A stretch of 64,000 nucleotides of DNA, taken from contig NZ_JAGSOV010000009.1 in NCBI RefSeq assembly GCF_023898865.1, positions 283,741-347,740 of the forward strand. The letters run 5' to 3'. Of the stretch, positions 9,864 to 17,763 are shown in pieces. The translations under genes were made by a program, and so were the position numbers. The notes beneath the pieces were generated by a model, which made no database searches, was not told the origin of the DNA, and saw only the letters and a list, made by a program, of their open reading frames with translations. Each line of letters opens with the position of its first letter. The stretch's first letter is position 1. This DNA is from Pseudonocardia humida. Its GTDB lineage: Bacteria > Actinomycetota > Actinomycetes > Mycobacteriales > Pseudonocardiaceae.

Positions 9864-9868
9864 GGGCC

Positions 9869-10339
9869 TCAGGGCCCGAGCAGGGCCTTCACCGCGGCCG
9901 CCACCCGGCCGCCCTCGGCGCGCCCCTGCGCGGCCGCCGTGGCCCGCTTCATGACCTGCCCCATCTGCCGCGGCCCCGGCTGCTCGCCGAGCTCGGCCGC
10001 GGTCTCCTCGACGGCCGTGCGCGCGATCGCGGCCAGCTCGTCGTCGGTGAGCTGGCTGGGCAGGTAGCGCGCGAGCAGCTCGCCCTCGGCGCGCTCCCGC
10101 GCGGCCAGCTCGTCGCGCCCGGCGGCGGCGAACGCCTCCGCCGACTCCGCCCGCTTGCGGGCCTCCTTCGCGATGACCTTCCGCACCTCGGCGTCGTCGA
10201 GGTCGCGCGGCTCCTTGCCTGCCACCTCGGCGTTGCTGATCGCGGTCAACGTCATCCGCAGGGTGGAGCGGGCCACGTCGTCGCGCGCCTTCATGGCCGC
10301 GGTCAGGTCGTCGCGCAGCCGTTCCTTCAGGGTGCTCAC
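9869..10339 (-). CDS. GatB/YqeY domain-containing protein
   Basis: A 156-aa stand-alone YqeY-type protein. The family resembles the C-terminal tRNA-binding part of GatB of the amidotransferase; its own function is unsettled. Seen: N-terminal helices LKERLRDDLTAAMKARD, the typical RSTLRMTLTAISNAE, IAKEARKRAESAEAFAAAGR, and LPSQLTDDELAAIARTAV, with a C-terminal AQGRAEGGRVAAAVKALLG. GTG 10339 (VSTLKERL) was chosen because homologues begin here; the open frame upstream runs into the divergent promoter. Convergent with topA. Confidence 0.9.
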   Translation of the reverse strand: MSTLKERLRDDLTAAMKARDDVARSTLRMTLTAISNAEVAGKEPRDLDDAEVRKVIAKEARKRAESAEAFAAAGRDELAARERAEGELLARYLPSQLTDDELAAIARTAVEETAAELGEQPGPRQMGQVMKRATAAAQGRAEGGRVAAAVKALLGP

Positions 10340-10387
10340 GGGCAGGGACGGTAGTCGACTGGGTTCCGCAGGCCGAGCGGGTTCGAC

Positions 10388-10403
10388 GTACTCTGAGCTC
10401 GTG
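10388..10403 (+). promoter_or_regulatory. Leaderless promoter (TACTCT-N7-GTG)
   Basis: TACTCT at 10388-10393 is 7 bases before GTG 10401. Both hexamer and spacing are identical to the site at 6104. It lies in the 61-bp divergent gap between the YqeY-like gene and the metallophosphoesterase. Confidence 0.6.
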
Positions 10404-11342
10404 CAGAGCTGGGCTCGGATCGCGCTGGCCGCGACCACCACCGCAGCCGCCGGGGTCGGCTACGCGGCCGGCGTCGAACGCCGCCGGTGGACGCTGCGGG
10501 AGGCCACGATCCCGGTGCTGGCCGAGGGGACGCGGCCGCTGCGCGTGCTGCACATCTCCGACCTGCACATGACCCCCGGCCAGCGCGACAAGCAGCGCTG
10601 GGTGGCCGAGCTGGCCCGCCTGGAGCCCGACCTGGTCGTCAACACCGGCGACAACCTGGCCCACCACCGCGCCGTGCCCGCCGTGATGGCCGCGCTGGCC
10701 CCCCTGCTCGACCGCCCCGGCCTGTTCGTCTTCGGCAGCAACGACTACTTCGGCCCCACCCCGAAGAACCCCGCCCGCTACCTGGTGAAGAGCCGCAGGC
10801 GCATCCACGGCCGCGACCTGCCCTGGCGCGACCTGCGCGCCGCCCTGCTGGAGCGCGGCTGGTCCGACGCCACCCACGCCCGCCTCACCGTCGACCTGGA
10901 CGGCGTGACCGTCGCCGTCGCCGGAGTCGACGACCCCCACCTCGACCGCGACCGCTACGACCTCGTCGCCGGCCGCCCCTTCCCCGGAGCCGCCCTCAAC
11001 CTCGGCCTCACCCACTCCCCCGAGCCCCGCGTGCTGGACTCCTTCGCCGACGACGGCTACGACCTGGTCATGGCCGGGCACACCCACGGCGGCCAGCTCC
11101 GCCTGCCCGGCTACGGCGCCATCGTCACCAACTGCGGGATCGACCGCTCCCGGGCCCGGGGCGCCTCCCGGTGGGGCGTGCGCACGTGGCTGCACGTCTC
11201 GGCCGGCCTGGGCACCTCCCCCTACGCCCCGGTCCGCTTCGCCTGCCCGCCCGAGGCCAGCCTGCTGACCCTCGTACCCCGCTCCACCAGCACCGACGCC
11301 GCATCGGTAACCCCCGCGTCAGCGGCGGCGGACGTGGGCTAG
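10401..11342 (+). CDS. Metallophosphoesterase, membrane-anchored
   Basis: A 313-aa calcineurin-like phosphoesterase. Seen: an N-terminal hydrophobic segment ([18 protein letters not shown], residues ~5-22) likely to anchor it with the catalytic domain outside the cytoplasm, then metal-site motifs in order: DLHMTPG (D-x-H), [11 protein letters not shown] (GD), FGSNDYFG (N-D), LGLTHSPEP (H) and [14 protein letters not shown] (GHTHGG). These match the YaeI/YkuE-type family; the substrate is not identifiable. GTG 10401 is set by the leaderless promoter; the longer open frame overlaps the divergent gene. The stop TAG overlaps the -10 box of the tRNA gene. Confidence 0.9.
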   Translation: MQSWARIALAATTTAAAGVGYAAGVERRRWTLREATIPVLAEGTRPLRVLHISDLHMTPGQRDKQRWVAELARLEPDLVVNTGDNLAHHRAVPAVMAALAPLLDRPGLFVFGSNDYFGPTPKNPARYLVKSRRRIHGRDLPWRDLRAALLERGWSDATHARLTVDLDGVTVAVAGVDDPHLDRDRYDLVAGRPFPGAALNLGLTHSPEPRVLDSFADDGYDLVMAGHTHGGQLRLPGYGAIVTNCGIDRSRARGASRWGVRTWLHVSAGLGTSPYAPVRFACPPEASLLTLVPRSTSTDAASVTPASAAADVG

Positions 11343-11345
11343 AGT
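11340..11345 (+). promoter_or_regulatory. -10 element of tRNA-Pro overlapping the upstream stop codon
   Basis: TAGAGT at 11340-11345 fits TANNNT and would place the transcript start near 11352, 18 bases before the mature tRNA. Its first three bases are the stop codon of the metallophosphoesterase gene. Confidence 0.5.
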
Positions 11346-11369
11346 TGGTAGTGCCCCTCCGGGGGGCAT

Positions 11370-11444
<75 letters not shown>

Positions 11445-11450
11445 AACCAG

Positions 11451-11495
11451 ACGGCCTGGTCAGGGTCTCCGCAGGGAGATCGTTGACCAGGCCGT
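11451..11495 (+). terminator. Terminator hairpin after tRNA-Pro
   Basis: Perfect 12-bp arms ACGGCCTGGTCA and TGACCAGGCCGT with a 21-nt loop, beginning seven bases after the tRNA 3' end. Confidence 0.75.
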
Positions 11496-11596
11496 TCGTC
11501 GTTGCTCAGCGGCGAAGGCAGCAAGAAGCGCAGGTCGTGGAAGCTCCGGAGCATTCCCCGAGCACATCGCCGCAGCGGGGCGCCCCGGGGCGGCGC

Positions 11597-11612
11597 TAGC
11601 CTTCGGATCGTG
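11597..11612 (+). promoter_or_regulatory. Leaderless promoter (TAGCCT-N7-GTG)
   Basis: TAGCCT at 11597-11602 lies 7 bases before GTG 11610. It is the third case of TANNNT-N7-GTG in the first 12 kb. Confidence 0.55.
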
Positions 11613-12050
11613 TCCCTGGCCATGACGCCCGCCGAACGCGAGGCCTTCCTCGCCGAAGCGCACGTCGCCGTCGTGACCGTGGCCGACGACGACGGCCGCG
11701 GCCCGCTGGCCGTCCCGCTCTGGTACGACTACCGGCCCGGCGGCGAGATCATCCTGGTCACCGACGCCGACAGCCGCAAAACCCAGCTGATCCGCCGGGC
11801 CGGCCGGGTCACCGTCTGCGCGCAGACCCAGGAGATGCCCTACCGGTACGCCTCCGTCGAGGGCCCGGTCACCGCGATCGAGGACACCGTCACCGTCGAG
11901 CAGCGCTGGGAACTCGCCCGCCGCTACCTGGGCCGCGAGGGCGCCGACGGCTACATCGAGGCCACCCGGGGCGTCACCGACCGCATGTGCGCGATCCACG
12001 TCCGCCCCGAGCGCTGGCTGACCCGCGACTACACGAAGGCCGGTGGATAG
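11610..12050 (+). CDS. Pyridoxamine 5'-phosphate oxidase-like / F420- or FMN-binding oxidoreductase
   Basis: A 146-aa split-barrel protein. Seen: MTPAEREAFLAEAHVAVVTV at the N-terminus, the substrate strand GPLAVPLWYDYRPGGEI, VTDADSRKTQLIRRAGRVTVC, and the C-terminal RPERWLTRDYTK. This is the small PPOX-fold type common in actinobacteria, where members use F420 or FMN; the cofactor cannot be told from sequence alone. GTG 11610 follows a leaderless promoter; ATG 11622 (MTPAERE) is an alternative start. Its 3' end overlaps the convergent small membrane gene by 77 bp. Confidence 0.85.
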   Translation: MSLAMTPAEREAFLAEAHVAVVTVADDDGRGPLAVPLWYDYRPGGEIILVTDADSRKTQLIRRAGRVTVCAQTQEMPYRYASVEGPVTAIEDTVTVEQRWELARRYLGREGADGYIEATRGVTDRMCAIHVRPERWLTRDYTKAGG

Positions 12051-12339
12051 GTCGTTCGTCGCCTCGCCGCAACCATCGGTACAGAACCCACAGCATCTGC
12101 GCGACCGGCACGAGCACCACGGCGAGCACGCCCCCGAAGATCATCCCGTAGCCGTGCGGGTCGAAGGACCATCCGGTGACGCTGAGCACCACCATGCCGA
12201 TGAGCAGCACGATCATCGCGACGGCGCAGGAGAACGCACCGAGCACCAGGCGCCGCAGCGCCGTCCGCAGCGGGTTCGCGGGGGTGGTGTCGCCTGGCGC
12301 GTCCATGTTCGGCTCCGCGGGTCGAGGTGCCGAGGCCAT
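11974..12339 (-). CDS. Small two-helix membrane protein, function unknown
   Basis: A 121-aa ORF starting at ATG 12339 (MASAPRPAEP). Seen: two hydrophobic helices, LVLGAFSCAVAMIVLLIGMV near residues 31-50 and GMIFGGVLAVVLVPVAQMLW near 65-84, followed by a basic WLRRGDERPIHRP tail. The last ~25 codons overlap the convergent oxidoreductase gene, unusual for neighbours here, so the annotated end may be the least reliable part. The hydrophobic pattern is good evidence for a real protein; no family is recognised. Confidence 0.5.
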   Translation of the reverse strand: MASAPRPAEPNMDAPGDTTPANPLRTALRRLVLGAFSCAVAMIVLLIGMVVLSVTGWSFDPHGYGMIFGGVLAVVLVPVAQMLWVLYRWLRRGDERPIHRPSCSRGSASARGGRGSRTCGR

Positions 12340-12459
12340 CAAGCCCCCGTACAGCAGCGAAGTACGGCAACGGCGGCTGTCGAGGGCCACTCGGTCGATC
12401 TCCGGTACACCGCCTTGCTGTAACGGGTCGGCGGCCCGGGGCGCTGGGGGCGAGTGGGG

Positions 12460-12513
12460 CACGTCACCGATGCCGAAGGGGGCCCCCGACCCCTTCACGG
12501 GGTCGGTGACGTG
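12460..12513. terminator. Nested inverted repeat downstream of the nucleotidyltransferase
   Basis: Outer arms CACGTCACCGA and TCGGTGACGTG (11 bp, perfect) enclose a second hairpin GACCCC-TTCAC-GGGGTC that shares bases with the outer arm, so two exclusive folds exist. It is 80 bp past the nucleotidyltransferase stop, in a 253-bp gap with no other recognisable feature; a terminator is the simplest reading. Confidence 0.5.
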
Positions 12514-12592
12514 CTCCACCCGCCGCCCGCATCGGCCGCCGAGCGCCGATCCGGCGTGGTGAGCAGCAGTCCTTCGGCCTCTGAACGCCACC

Positions 12593-13312
12593 TCAGCTGC
12601 GCACGTACCCTTCGGCGAGGCGCCCGCCGGAGGGAGCGAGAGCCCGGAGCACGGCGCCCACGAACCGCTCCGCTCCTCCGCCCTCGTGGAGGTGCCGGTG
12701 CGCGGCGACGAGATCGGCGGCCGTCGCCGGAGCGGCCTGGCGCAGACGTCGGGCGAGCCACTTGCCCCTCCCGAGCCACGTCCGGTGTTCCAGTAGGACC
12801 AGCTCGCTGATCGCCACCAGTGCGGCTGCGCCGATGAAGGCCACCTCGTCGTCGTCCGTGGCGTCGAGCAGGTCCTCGGCCAGGGCCGTGATCGCGTACC
12901 GGCGGTCGTCCCGCTCCCTCGTCGAGAGAGCAGGGGGTCCGGCGGCGATCGATCGGCGCGCGTCGTCCCGCACCCGGGTCCCGGCGCCGTCGTGGTCGAC
13001 GAGGAGCACGCTCGCGCCGCACATCTGCAGCAGCGGAGACCGGCGGGCGGCGATCTCACGGTCGATGGAGGTGCGGGCGCTCTCGACCGTGTGCACGAAC
13101 AGCTCCACCAACCGCCCGTCGGACAGCACGGTCTCGCGGTGGGGCGCAGGCGGACCCGGGACCAGGACGACGATGTCCAGGTCCGACGACGCCGTCGCCC
13201 CGCCGTTCGCACTGCTGCCCCCGAGCATCGCCGCGACCGCCTCGGGGAACCGCTCGACCACGAGCCGCGTCGCTTCCTCGATGTGGTCCTCCCGCCCAAC
13301 CTGCCGACCCAC
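12593..13312 (-). CDS. Nucleotidyltransferase-domain protein
   Basis: A 239-aa protein with GTG start VGRQVGREDH. Seen: a polymerase-beta-type active site GSSANGGATASSDLDIVVL (GS, then D-x-D) at residues ~31-49, followed by a third strand RLVELFVHTVES. The rest (residues ~100-239) is helical and includes an HEPN-like or substrate-binding region. Such stand-alone enzymes transfer NMP to RNA, protein or small-molecule targets; the target is unknown. The start codon lies one base after the stop of the upstream small helical protein, so the two are probably translationally coupled. Confidence 0.8.
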   Translation of the reverse strand: MGRQVGREDHIEEATRLVVERFPEAVAAMLGGSSANGGATASSDLDIVVLVPGPPAPHRETVLSDGRLVELFVHTVESARTSIDREIAARRSPLLQMCGASVLLVDHDGAGTRVRDDARRSIAAGPPALSTRERDDRRYAITALAEDLLDATDDDEVAFIGAAALVAISELVLLEHRTWLGRGKWLARRLRQAAPATAADLVAAHRHLHEGGGAERFVGAVLRALAPSGGRLAEGYVRS

Positions 13313-13313
13313 C

Positions 13314-13787
13314 TCAGCCGGGGAGGGGGTCGGTCGAGCCCTCGGCCAACGCCTTGGTGATGCCCTCCATCGCGTTCTTGACCGTCGTCCCGTAGGGGTC
13401 GTCGCCCAGGGCGTCGCTCACCGAGCGCGCCCGCTCCAGGAACTCCCGGGCGCGCTCCGCGTCACCGAGGCGGCGGTGGTCGTCGGCGAGGCTGAGGTAC
13501 AGCGACGGCATGAAGCCCCGCACCTGCAACGACGAGTCGTACTCCCGGGCCCGTTCGTCGGTCACCGAGGCCACCGCGACCAGGGCGCGCTCGTCCCATT
13601 CGAGTTCCGCGCGACCGTCGTCCTGCAGGTCCGCCATGAAGTGCGCGAGCACGCACTGGTGGAAGGGGTCGCCGTCCCCGCCCATCTCGTCCCACAGCAC
13701 CCCCAGGGCACGACGGGCCGCCTCCCGCTCGCCGCCCCGGCCGAGCTCCACCGCCGCGACGATGCGGGCCATCACGTCGTCGCCCAT
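13314..13787 (-). CDS. Tetratricopeptide-repeat-like small protein
   Basis: A 157-aa helical protein starting MGDDVMARIVAAVELGRGGE. Seen: repeated helix pairs, including REAARRALGVLWDEMG, SLYLSLADDHRRLGDAERAR and EFLERARSVSDALGDDPYGT, consistent with TPR-type repeats. ATG 13787 follows GGGGGAG at good spacing and is preferred over an upstream in-frame Met in an Arg-rich stretch. Co-transcribed with the nucleotidyltransferase (stop and next start nearly touch), hinting at a partnership, but the function is unknown. Confidence 0.7.
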   Translation of the reverse strand: MGDDVMARIVAAVELGRGGEREAARRALGVLWDEMGGDGDPFHQCVLAHFMADLQDDGRAELEWDERALVAVASVTDERAREYDSSLQVRGFMPSLYLSLADDHRRLGDAERAREFLERARSVSDALGDDPYGTTVKNAMEGITKALAEGSTDPLPG

Positions 13788-14188
13788 TCGCACTCCCCCG
13801 TTCGAGGTCCGGATTCGACGGTCGAGCATGCCGCACCGCTGCCGGGAGCCGCGGCCGGGACGCCGACGTGGTCGAAGCATTCGCCGGCTCCGGGGCCGCG
13901 CCCGGACCGCGTCGCGGCCTCGCCGGCCCGCAGGCGGATCGCGGTCTCCACGGCCGAGCCGTTCGCGACGACGCCCACCCCGCCGCCCGCGCTGCGCCTC
14001 GCGCTCGACTCAGTGGCGCCGGCCGAACTGCGGGACGCGCTGGAGGTGGTGCGCGACGAGGTCGAGCACGACGCCCATCGCTGAGGCCGCGCCCGATCGG
14101 CCGGACGGCGGATTCCCCAGCGCAGCCGGACCGGCGGGACGGCGCGGCGCGCACCGCCCGCCGCTCCCGGTTCGGTGAGCCGGCGGGA
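13788..14188. other. 400-bp gap with a possible gene remnant
   Basis: No intact gene is supported. On the plus strand 13999-14084 translates to a protein-like tail, ALRLALDSVAPAELRDAL then EVVRDEVEHDAHR and stop, which looks like the helical C-terminus of a lost gene because the frame immediately upstream is low-complexity Arg/Pro. The promoter of the TPR-like/nucleotidyltransferase pair must also lie here. Confidence 0.35.
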
Positions 14189-14926
14189 TCAGCTCGACAG
14201 GTCGTCGGAGTGCCCCGCGGCGAGCCGGGGCCACTGCGCCGTGGGCCGCCCGTCGAGCCGGAACTGCTCGCCCGCGGCGGAGTCGTAGCGCTGCGGCCAG
14301 CCGGCCGGTGAGTCCTCCCAGGTCTCCTGCCTGCCGTACGGGGTGAGGTCGAGCAGCCGGTAGCTGGTCGCGGTGGCCTCGGTGCCGCGGCCGGTCGTCC
14401 AGTACGTCTCGAACACCCGGTCGCCGTCGCGCAGGTAGCAGGCGTAGCCGCCGAAACCGCGCCCGCCGAGCAGGGCCTCGCCCGAGTCGCGCGCCGAGTA
14501 CCAGGGCATCTCCCAGCCCATGAAGTCGCGGTACCGGGCGCTCTCGGCGTAGGGGCCCTGGCAGAACGTCGCGTAGGTGACGTCACGGCTGTGCAGGTGG
14601 GAGGGCTCCGGTGCGTGCCCGGTGAAGAACGTGCAGCCCTCGCACTGCTCGGCGGCCGGCTTGCCGTCGTGCCACATGTGCAGGTAGGCGATCAGCTGCC
14701 GGCGGCCCTCGAACACGTCGACCAGCGGCACCGGGCCCCGCTCCCCGACCAGCGGGATGTGCGGGTCCACCTCCACCATCGGCAGCCGCCGCCGGGCGGC
14801 CGCGATCGCGTCGCCCTCGCGGGTGTGGGCCTTCTCGCGGGCCAGTAGGCGCTCGCACTCGGCCTCCCAGGTGGCCCGGTCGACGATCTCGGGCCGCGGG
14901 TACGTCGTGCTGTTCGCTTCGACCAC
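14189..14926 (-). CDS. DUF899 family protein (thioredoxin-like fold)
   Basis: A 245-aa DUF899 protein. Seen: RPEIVDRATWEAECERLLAR at the start, FEGRRQLIAYLHMWHDG, the family's Cys segment AAEQCEGCTFFTGH near residue 100, and FMGWEMPWYSARDS. DUF899 proteins are cytosolic, thioredoxin-like and often annotated as dithiol-disulfide isomerases, but no activity is firmly known. Start GTG 14926 is supported by GAAGGTG just upstream; the earlier Met lies in unrelated Arg-rich sequence. A short hairpin (GGCGGGCA-GGG-TGCCCGCC, 14945-14963) lies upstream. These genes often neighbour ECF sigma/DGPF loci, as here. Confidence 0.85.
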   Translation of the reverse strand: MVEANSTTYPRPEIVDRATWEAECERLLAREKAHTREGDAIAAARRRLPMVEVDPHIPLVGERGPVPLVDVFEGRRQLIAYLHMWHDGKPAAEQCEGCTFFTGHAPEPSHLHSRDVTYATFCQGPYAESARYRDFMGWEMPWYSARDSGEALLGGRGFGGYACYLRDGDRVFETYWTTGRGTEATATSYRLLDLTPYGRQETWEDSPAGWPQRYDSAAGEQFRLDGRPTAQWPRLAAGHSDDLSS

Positions 14927-15077
14927 TGGTTCACCTTCCGCCGACGGGCGGGCAGGGTGCCCGCCCATCGGTAGGACCCACCGGACGCCCGCGAAATCAT
15001 CGGCCGCCGCCGCGAAGGCGCGAGGTCGACCTCGTCGTCGCGGGCGCCGCACCCCGACGCCGGGTCCGATCGGTCTC

Positions 15078-16370
15078 TCAGCCGAGCGCGTCGCGCTTGC
15101 GCTCCAGCAGCTCCCGCTCCCGGGCGTTCCCGCACAGCCCGATCGCCCGCGCCAGCTCCGCCCGCGCCTCCGCCGTGCGCCCCAGCCGGGTGAGCAGCTC
15201 CCCGCGCACGCTCGGCAGCAGGTGGGAGCCGGGGAGGGCGTCGGCGGCGACCAGCTCGTCGACGACGCGCAGCGCCGCCGCCGGACCCTCGGCCATCGAC
15301 ACCGCGACCGCTCGGTTGAGGTCGACGACGGGCGAGGGCGCGAGCCCGCCGAGGGCGTCGTAGAGCAGGACGATGCGCTCCCAGTCCGTCGCCTCGACCG
15401 AGGGCGCGATCGCGTGGCACTCGGCGATCGCGGCCTGCAGCCCGTAGGCGCCCAGCCCCCGGCCCACCCGCTCGGTCCCGGCCAGCGCGGCGCGGCCGCG
15501 GCGGATGGCCGCGCGGTCCCAGCGGCGGCGGTCCTGGTGCTCCAGCAGCACCGGCTCGCCGTCGGGGCCGGTGCGGGCGGGGAAGCGGGCCGCGGTCAGC
15601 TCCAGCAGCGCGAGCAGGCCCATCACCTCCGGCTCCCCGGGCAGCAGGCGGGCCAGGATGCGGGCCATCCGGATGGCCTCGCGGGCGAGGTCGGTGCGGA
15701 TCAGCTCGCCGCCCGAGGTCGCCGTCGACCCCTCGGTGAAGGTCACGTACACGACGCTGAGCACCGAGCCGAGGCGTTCGCGGCGCTCGTGCGGCGGCGG
15801 CACCTCGAACGGCACGCGCGCCGCGGCCAGGGTCTTCTTGGCGCGGGTGATGCGGGCCTGCACCGTCGCGGTCGGCACCAGGAAGGCCCGGGCGATCTCG
15901 TCGCTGGACAGACCGCCGATCACGCGCAGCGTGAGGGCCACCCGGGCCTCGCGCGAGAGCACCGGGTGGCAGGCGGTGAACGCCAGGGCGAGCACGTCGT
16001 CGTCGATCTGGTCGGGATCCCACAGCACGTCGTCCGCCGCCTCCGGGGCGGGGCCGCCCGAGGTGGCGCCGCCCTCGCCCAGGTCGCGGGCGAGGGCGGC
16101 GTACCGGTCGTCGAGGGCGGCGCGGCGGCGGAACCCGTCGATGGCGCGGCGGCGGCCGACGGTGAGCAGCCACGCGGCCGGGTTGCGCGGCGCGCCCTCC
16201 CGGGGCCACGTGACCAGCGCCTCGGCCAGCGCCTCCTGGGCGAGGTCCTCGGCGAGGGCGAGGTCGCCGGTGTAGCGGGCGAGGGCGCCGACGATCCGGG
16301 CGGACTCGATCCGCCAGACCGCCTCGACCGCCCGCCTGCCCTCGGTCGCCGTGGCACCCGGCCGGCTCAC
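15078..16370 (-). CDS. ECF42-type RNA polymerase sigma factor with C-terminal extension
   Basis: A 430-aa sigma factor, about twice a normal ECF length. Seen: region 2 at residues ~10-80 (ALAEDLAQEALAEALVTWP and GRRRAIDGFRRRAALDDRYA), region 4 at ~125-180 (VIGGLSSDEIARAFLVPTAT then VQARITRAKKTL), and a long helical C-terminal domain with TPR-like repeats (LGAYGLQAAIAECHA; AEARAELARAIGLCGNARER). This architecture and the adjoining DGPF/YCII gene match the described ECF42 group, which lacks a classic anti-sigma factor. GTG start overlaps the YCII stop by four bases (GTGA). Confidence 0.9.
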   Translation of the reverse strand: MSRPGATATEGRRAVEAVWRIESARIVGALARYTGDLALAEDLAQEALAEALVTWPREGAPRNPAAWLLTVGRRRAIDGFRRRAALDDRYAALARDLGEGGATSGGPAPEAADDVLWDPDQIDDDVLALAFTACHPVLSREARVALTLRVIGGLSSDEIARAFLVPTATVQARITRAKKTLAAARVPFEVPPPHERRERLGSVLSVVYVTFTEGSTATSGGELIRTDLAREAIRMARILARLLPGEPEVMGLLALLELTAARFPARTGPDGEPVLLEHQDRRRWDRAAIRRGRAALAGTERVGRGLGAYGLQAAIAECHAIAPSVEATDWERIVLLYDALGGLAPSPVVDLNRAVAVSMAEGPAAALRVVDELVAADALPGSHLLPSVRGELLTRLGRTAEARAELARAIGLCGNARERELLERKRDALG

Positions 16371-16786
16371 AGCTGGCCGGTGGCCTCGCGCCAGGCCCGC
16401 TCCTTGCGGACCCACTCGTTGTCCTGCGGGAACTCGTCGATGCTGGTGACCCGGCGGATCTCGGCCTTGGAACCGGGACCGGCCAGCGGGGCCCGCTTCG
16501 CCCACTCCACGGCCTCCTCCTGGGAGGCGACGTCGAGGATCCAGAAGCCGCCGAACAGCTCCTTGGTCTCGCCGTAGGGACCGTCGGTCACCACCGGCGG
16601 CTCCGAGGAGTAGTCCACGACCACGCCCTTGGCCGCGTCGTCGAGGCCCTCGGCCGCGACCAGCACGCCGGCCTGGATCATCTCGTCGTTGAACCGGCCC
16701 ATCGAGTCGATGATCTCGCTGAAGTCGACGCCCTCGAACGACGCCCACGTCTCGTCGGTCGCCCGCATGATCAGCATGTACTTCAT
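16367..16786 (-). CDS. YCII/DGPF-domain protein, ECF42 partner
   Basis: A 139-aa YCII-like protein. Seen: MKYMLIMRATDE, a central VVTDGPYGETKELFGGFWIL containing the DGP(F/Y) signature, and EFPQDNEWVRKERAWREATG. DGPF proteins are the known genetic partners and main targets of ECF42 sigma factors; their biochemical role is open. The gene precedes the sigma-factor gene with a four-base overlap, giving a two-gene operon driven by a promoter of ECF42 type at 16837-16864. Confidence 0.88.
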   Translation of the reverse strand: MKYMLIMRATDETWASFEGVDFSEIIDSMGRFNDEMIQAGVLVAAEGLDDAAKGVVVDYSSEPPVVTDGPYGETKELFGGFWILDVASQEEAVEWAKRAPLAGPGSKAEIRRVTSIDEFPQDNEWVRKERAWREATGQL

Positions 16787-16836
16787 GGTCGTCTCCCTGG
16801 TGCCTCGGGTCCCGTTCGGGACCCTCTCACCCCCAG

Positions 16837-16864
16837 GTCGAACGGCGGGAGCCGGGGATCGACA
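16837..16864 (-). promoter_or_regulatory. ECF42-type promoter (TGTCGA-N18-CGAC)
   Basis: Read on the minus strand, TGTCGA (16864-16859) is followed after 18 bases by CGAC (16840-16837), matching the TGTCGA and CG(A/T)C elements described for ECF42 targets. It lies ~50 bp upstream of the DGPF gene ATG. A hairpin GGGTCCC-GAAC-GGGACCC (16824-16807) would sit in the 5' leader. Confidence 0.65.
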
Positions 16865-16888
16865 CGGCCGCGAAGATTTCTTCCGCGG

Positions 16889-17396
16889 TCAGGACGGGCG
16901 GTCGGCGACCCCGCCGCGCCGACGCCCGACCGTGGCGAGGACCAGCAGGAACCCGGCCGACGCGAGGACGCTCCGCACGCCGTGCGCGAGCATCCACGAC
17001 CACTGCCGCTCGGACCAGTCCGCCGGTGGGGCCGCCGGGTCCCGGCCGGCGGCGGCGTTGATCGGGAAGTGCACGATGACGGTCACCACGAGGCCGGCGA
17101 GCAGGCAGGCGAGGGCGCCGACGAGCAACGCGCGGTCGCGCGGGCCCGACCGGGACGCCGCCGCGATCGCCGCGAGCATCGCGATCGCGCCCAGCGGGGG
17201 CAGCGTCGCCGTGTAGGGCGCCGTGACGGCCCGGTGGTAGGAGATCCACAGCCGACCCGAGCCGGCCACCGCCGCCTCGGCGACCCAGACGGCGAGCACC
17301 GCCCCCGCGAGCACGCCGGTCAGGCACGAGCGCCACGGGCCGGGCCGCGTCGAGCAGCGCCGACCGCGGGCGCAGGCCGGGCGCCGCCGTGGTCAC
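16889..17396 (-). pseudogene. DUF1772 family membrane protein, apparent single-base frameshift near its start
   Basis: The main ORF (GTG 17314 to stop at 16889) encodes four hydrophobic segments typical of DUF1772/anthrone oxygenase-like proteins (VLAGAVLAVWVAEAAVAGSG; LVGALACLLAGLVVTVIVHF; SVLASAGFLLVLATV). A GTG at 17396 overlaps the upstream ABM gene stop by four bases (GTGA) and reads VTTAAPGLRPRSALLDAARP. One extra base at about 17336-17346 then separates it from WRSCLTGVLAGAV in the next frame. Joining them gives a natural N-terminus. So the gene is frameshifted, mis-sequenced, or truly starts late at 17314. Function unknown. Confidence 0.65.
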
Positions 17397-17698
17397 CGCG
17401 CGCCGTCCAGCAGGAGCGCGCCGCTGGCGTGGATGACGTCGAGGTGGTGCACCTCGGGCTCGCCGGAGGGGCGCGCGCCCCCGAACGCGCGGTCGACGGC
17501 CGGGTGGATGCGCTCGTCGAACGCCCGGGCGCACGCCTGCTCGGATTCCCAGACGTCGATGTAGCGCAGGCCGCCGTCCGGCAGTCGGACGCACAGGTGC
17601 AGCAGCGATCCGGCCAGCGGCTCCGGGCCGAGCTCGTCGAGGATCCGCTGGTAGAGCTCCGGACCGATGGGCACGTCCTGCGTGTAGGCGTAGACCAC
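17393..17698 (-). CDS. Antibiotic biosynthesis monooxygenase (ABM)-like small protein
   Basis: A 101-aa ferredoxin-fold protein. Seen: MVYAYTQDVPIGPELYQRIL, PLAGSLLHLCVRLPDGGLRY, IDVWESEQACARAFDERIHP and a C-terminal EVHHLDVIHASGALLL, the strand-helix-strand pattern of ABM/EthD-like dimeric proteins. GTG 17698 follows AGGAGG. It is divergent from a TetR gene across a 65-bp gap carrying a perfect palindrome, so it is probably the TetR target; the downstream DUF1772 gene is coupled to it. Confidence 0.75.
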   Translation of the reverse strand: MVYAYTQDVPIGPELYQRILDELGPEPLAGSLLHLCVRLPDGGLRYIDVWESEQACARAFDERIHPAVDRAFGGARPSGEPEVHHLDVIHASGALLLDGAR

Positions 17699-17719
17699 GG
17701 CCGACCTCCTGGAAATTTG

Positions 17720-17738
17720 ATCCGAAGCAGCTTCGGAT
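17720..17738. promoter_or_regulatory. TetR operator palindrome
   Basis: ATCCGAAG-CAG-CTTCGGAT: perfect 8-bp arms around a 3-bp centre, midway between the divergent ABM gene and tetR. Size and placement are typical of a TetR dimer site controlling both directions. Confidence 0.8.
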
Positions 17739-17763
17739 GGATAGGGGGTAAGGTTGGCCCGTC

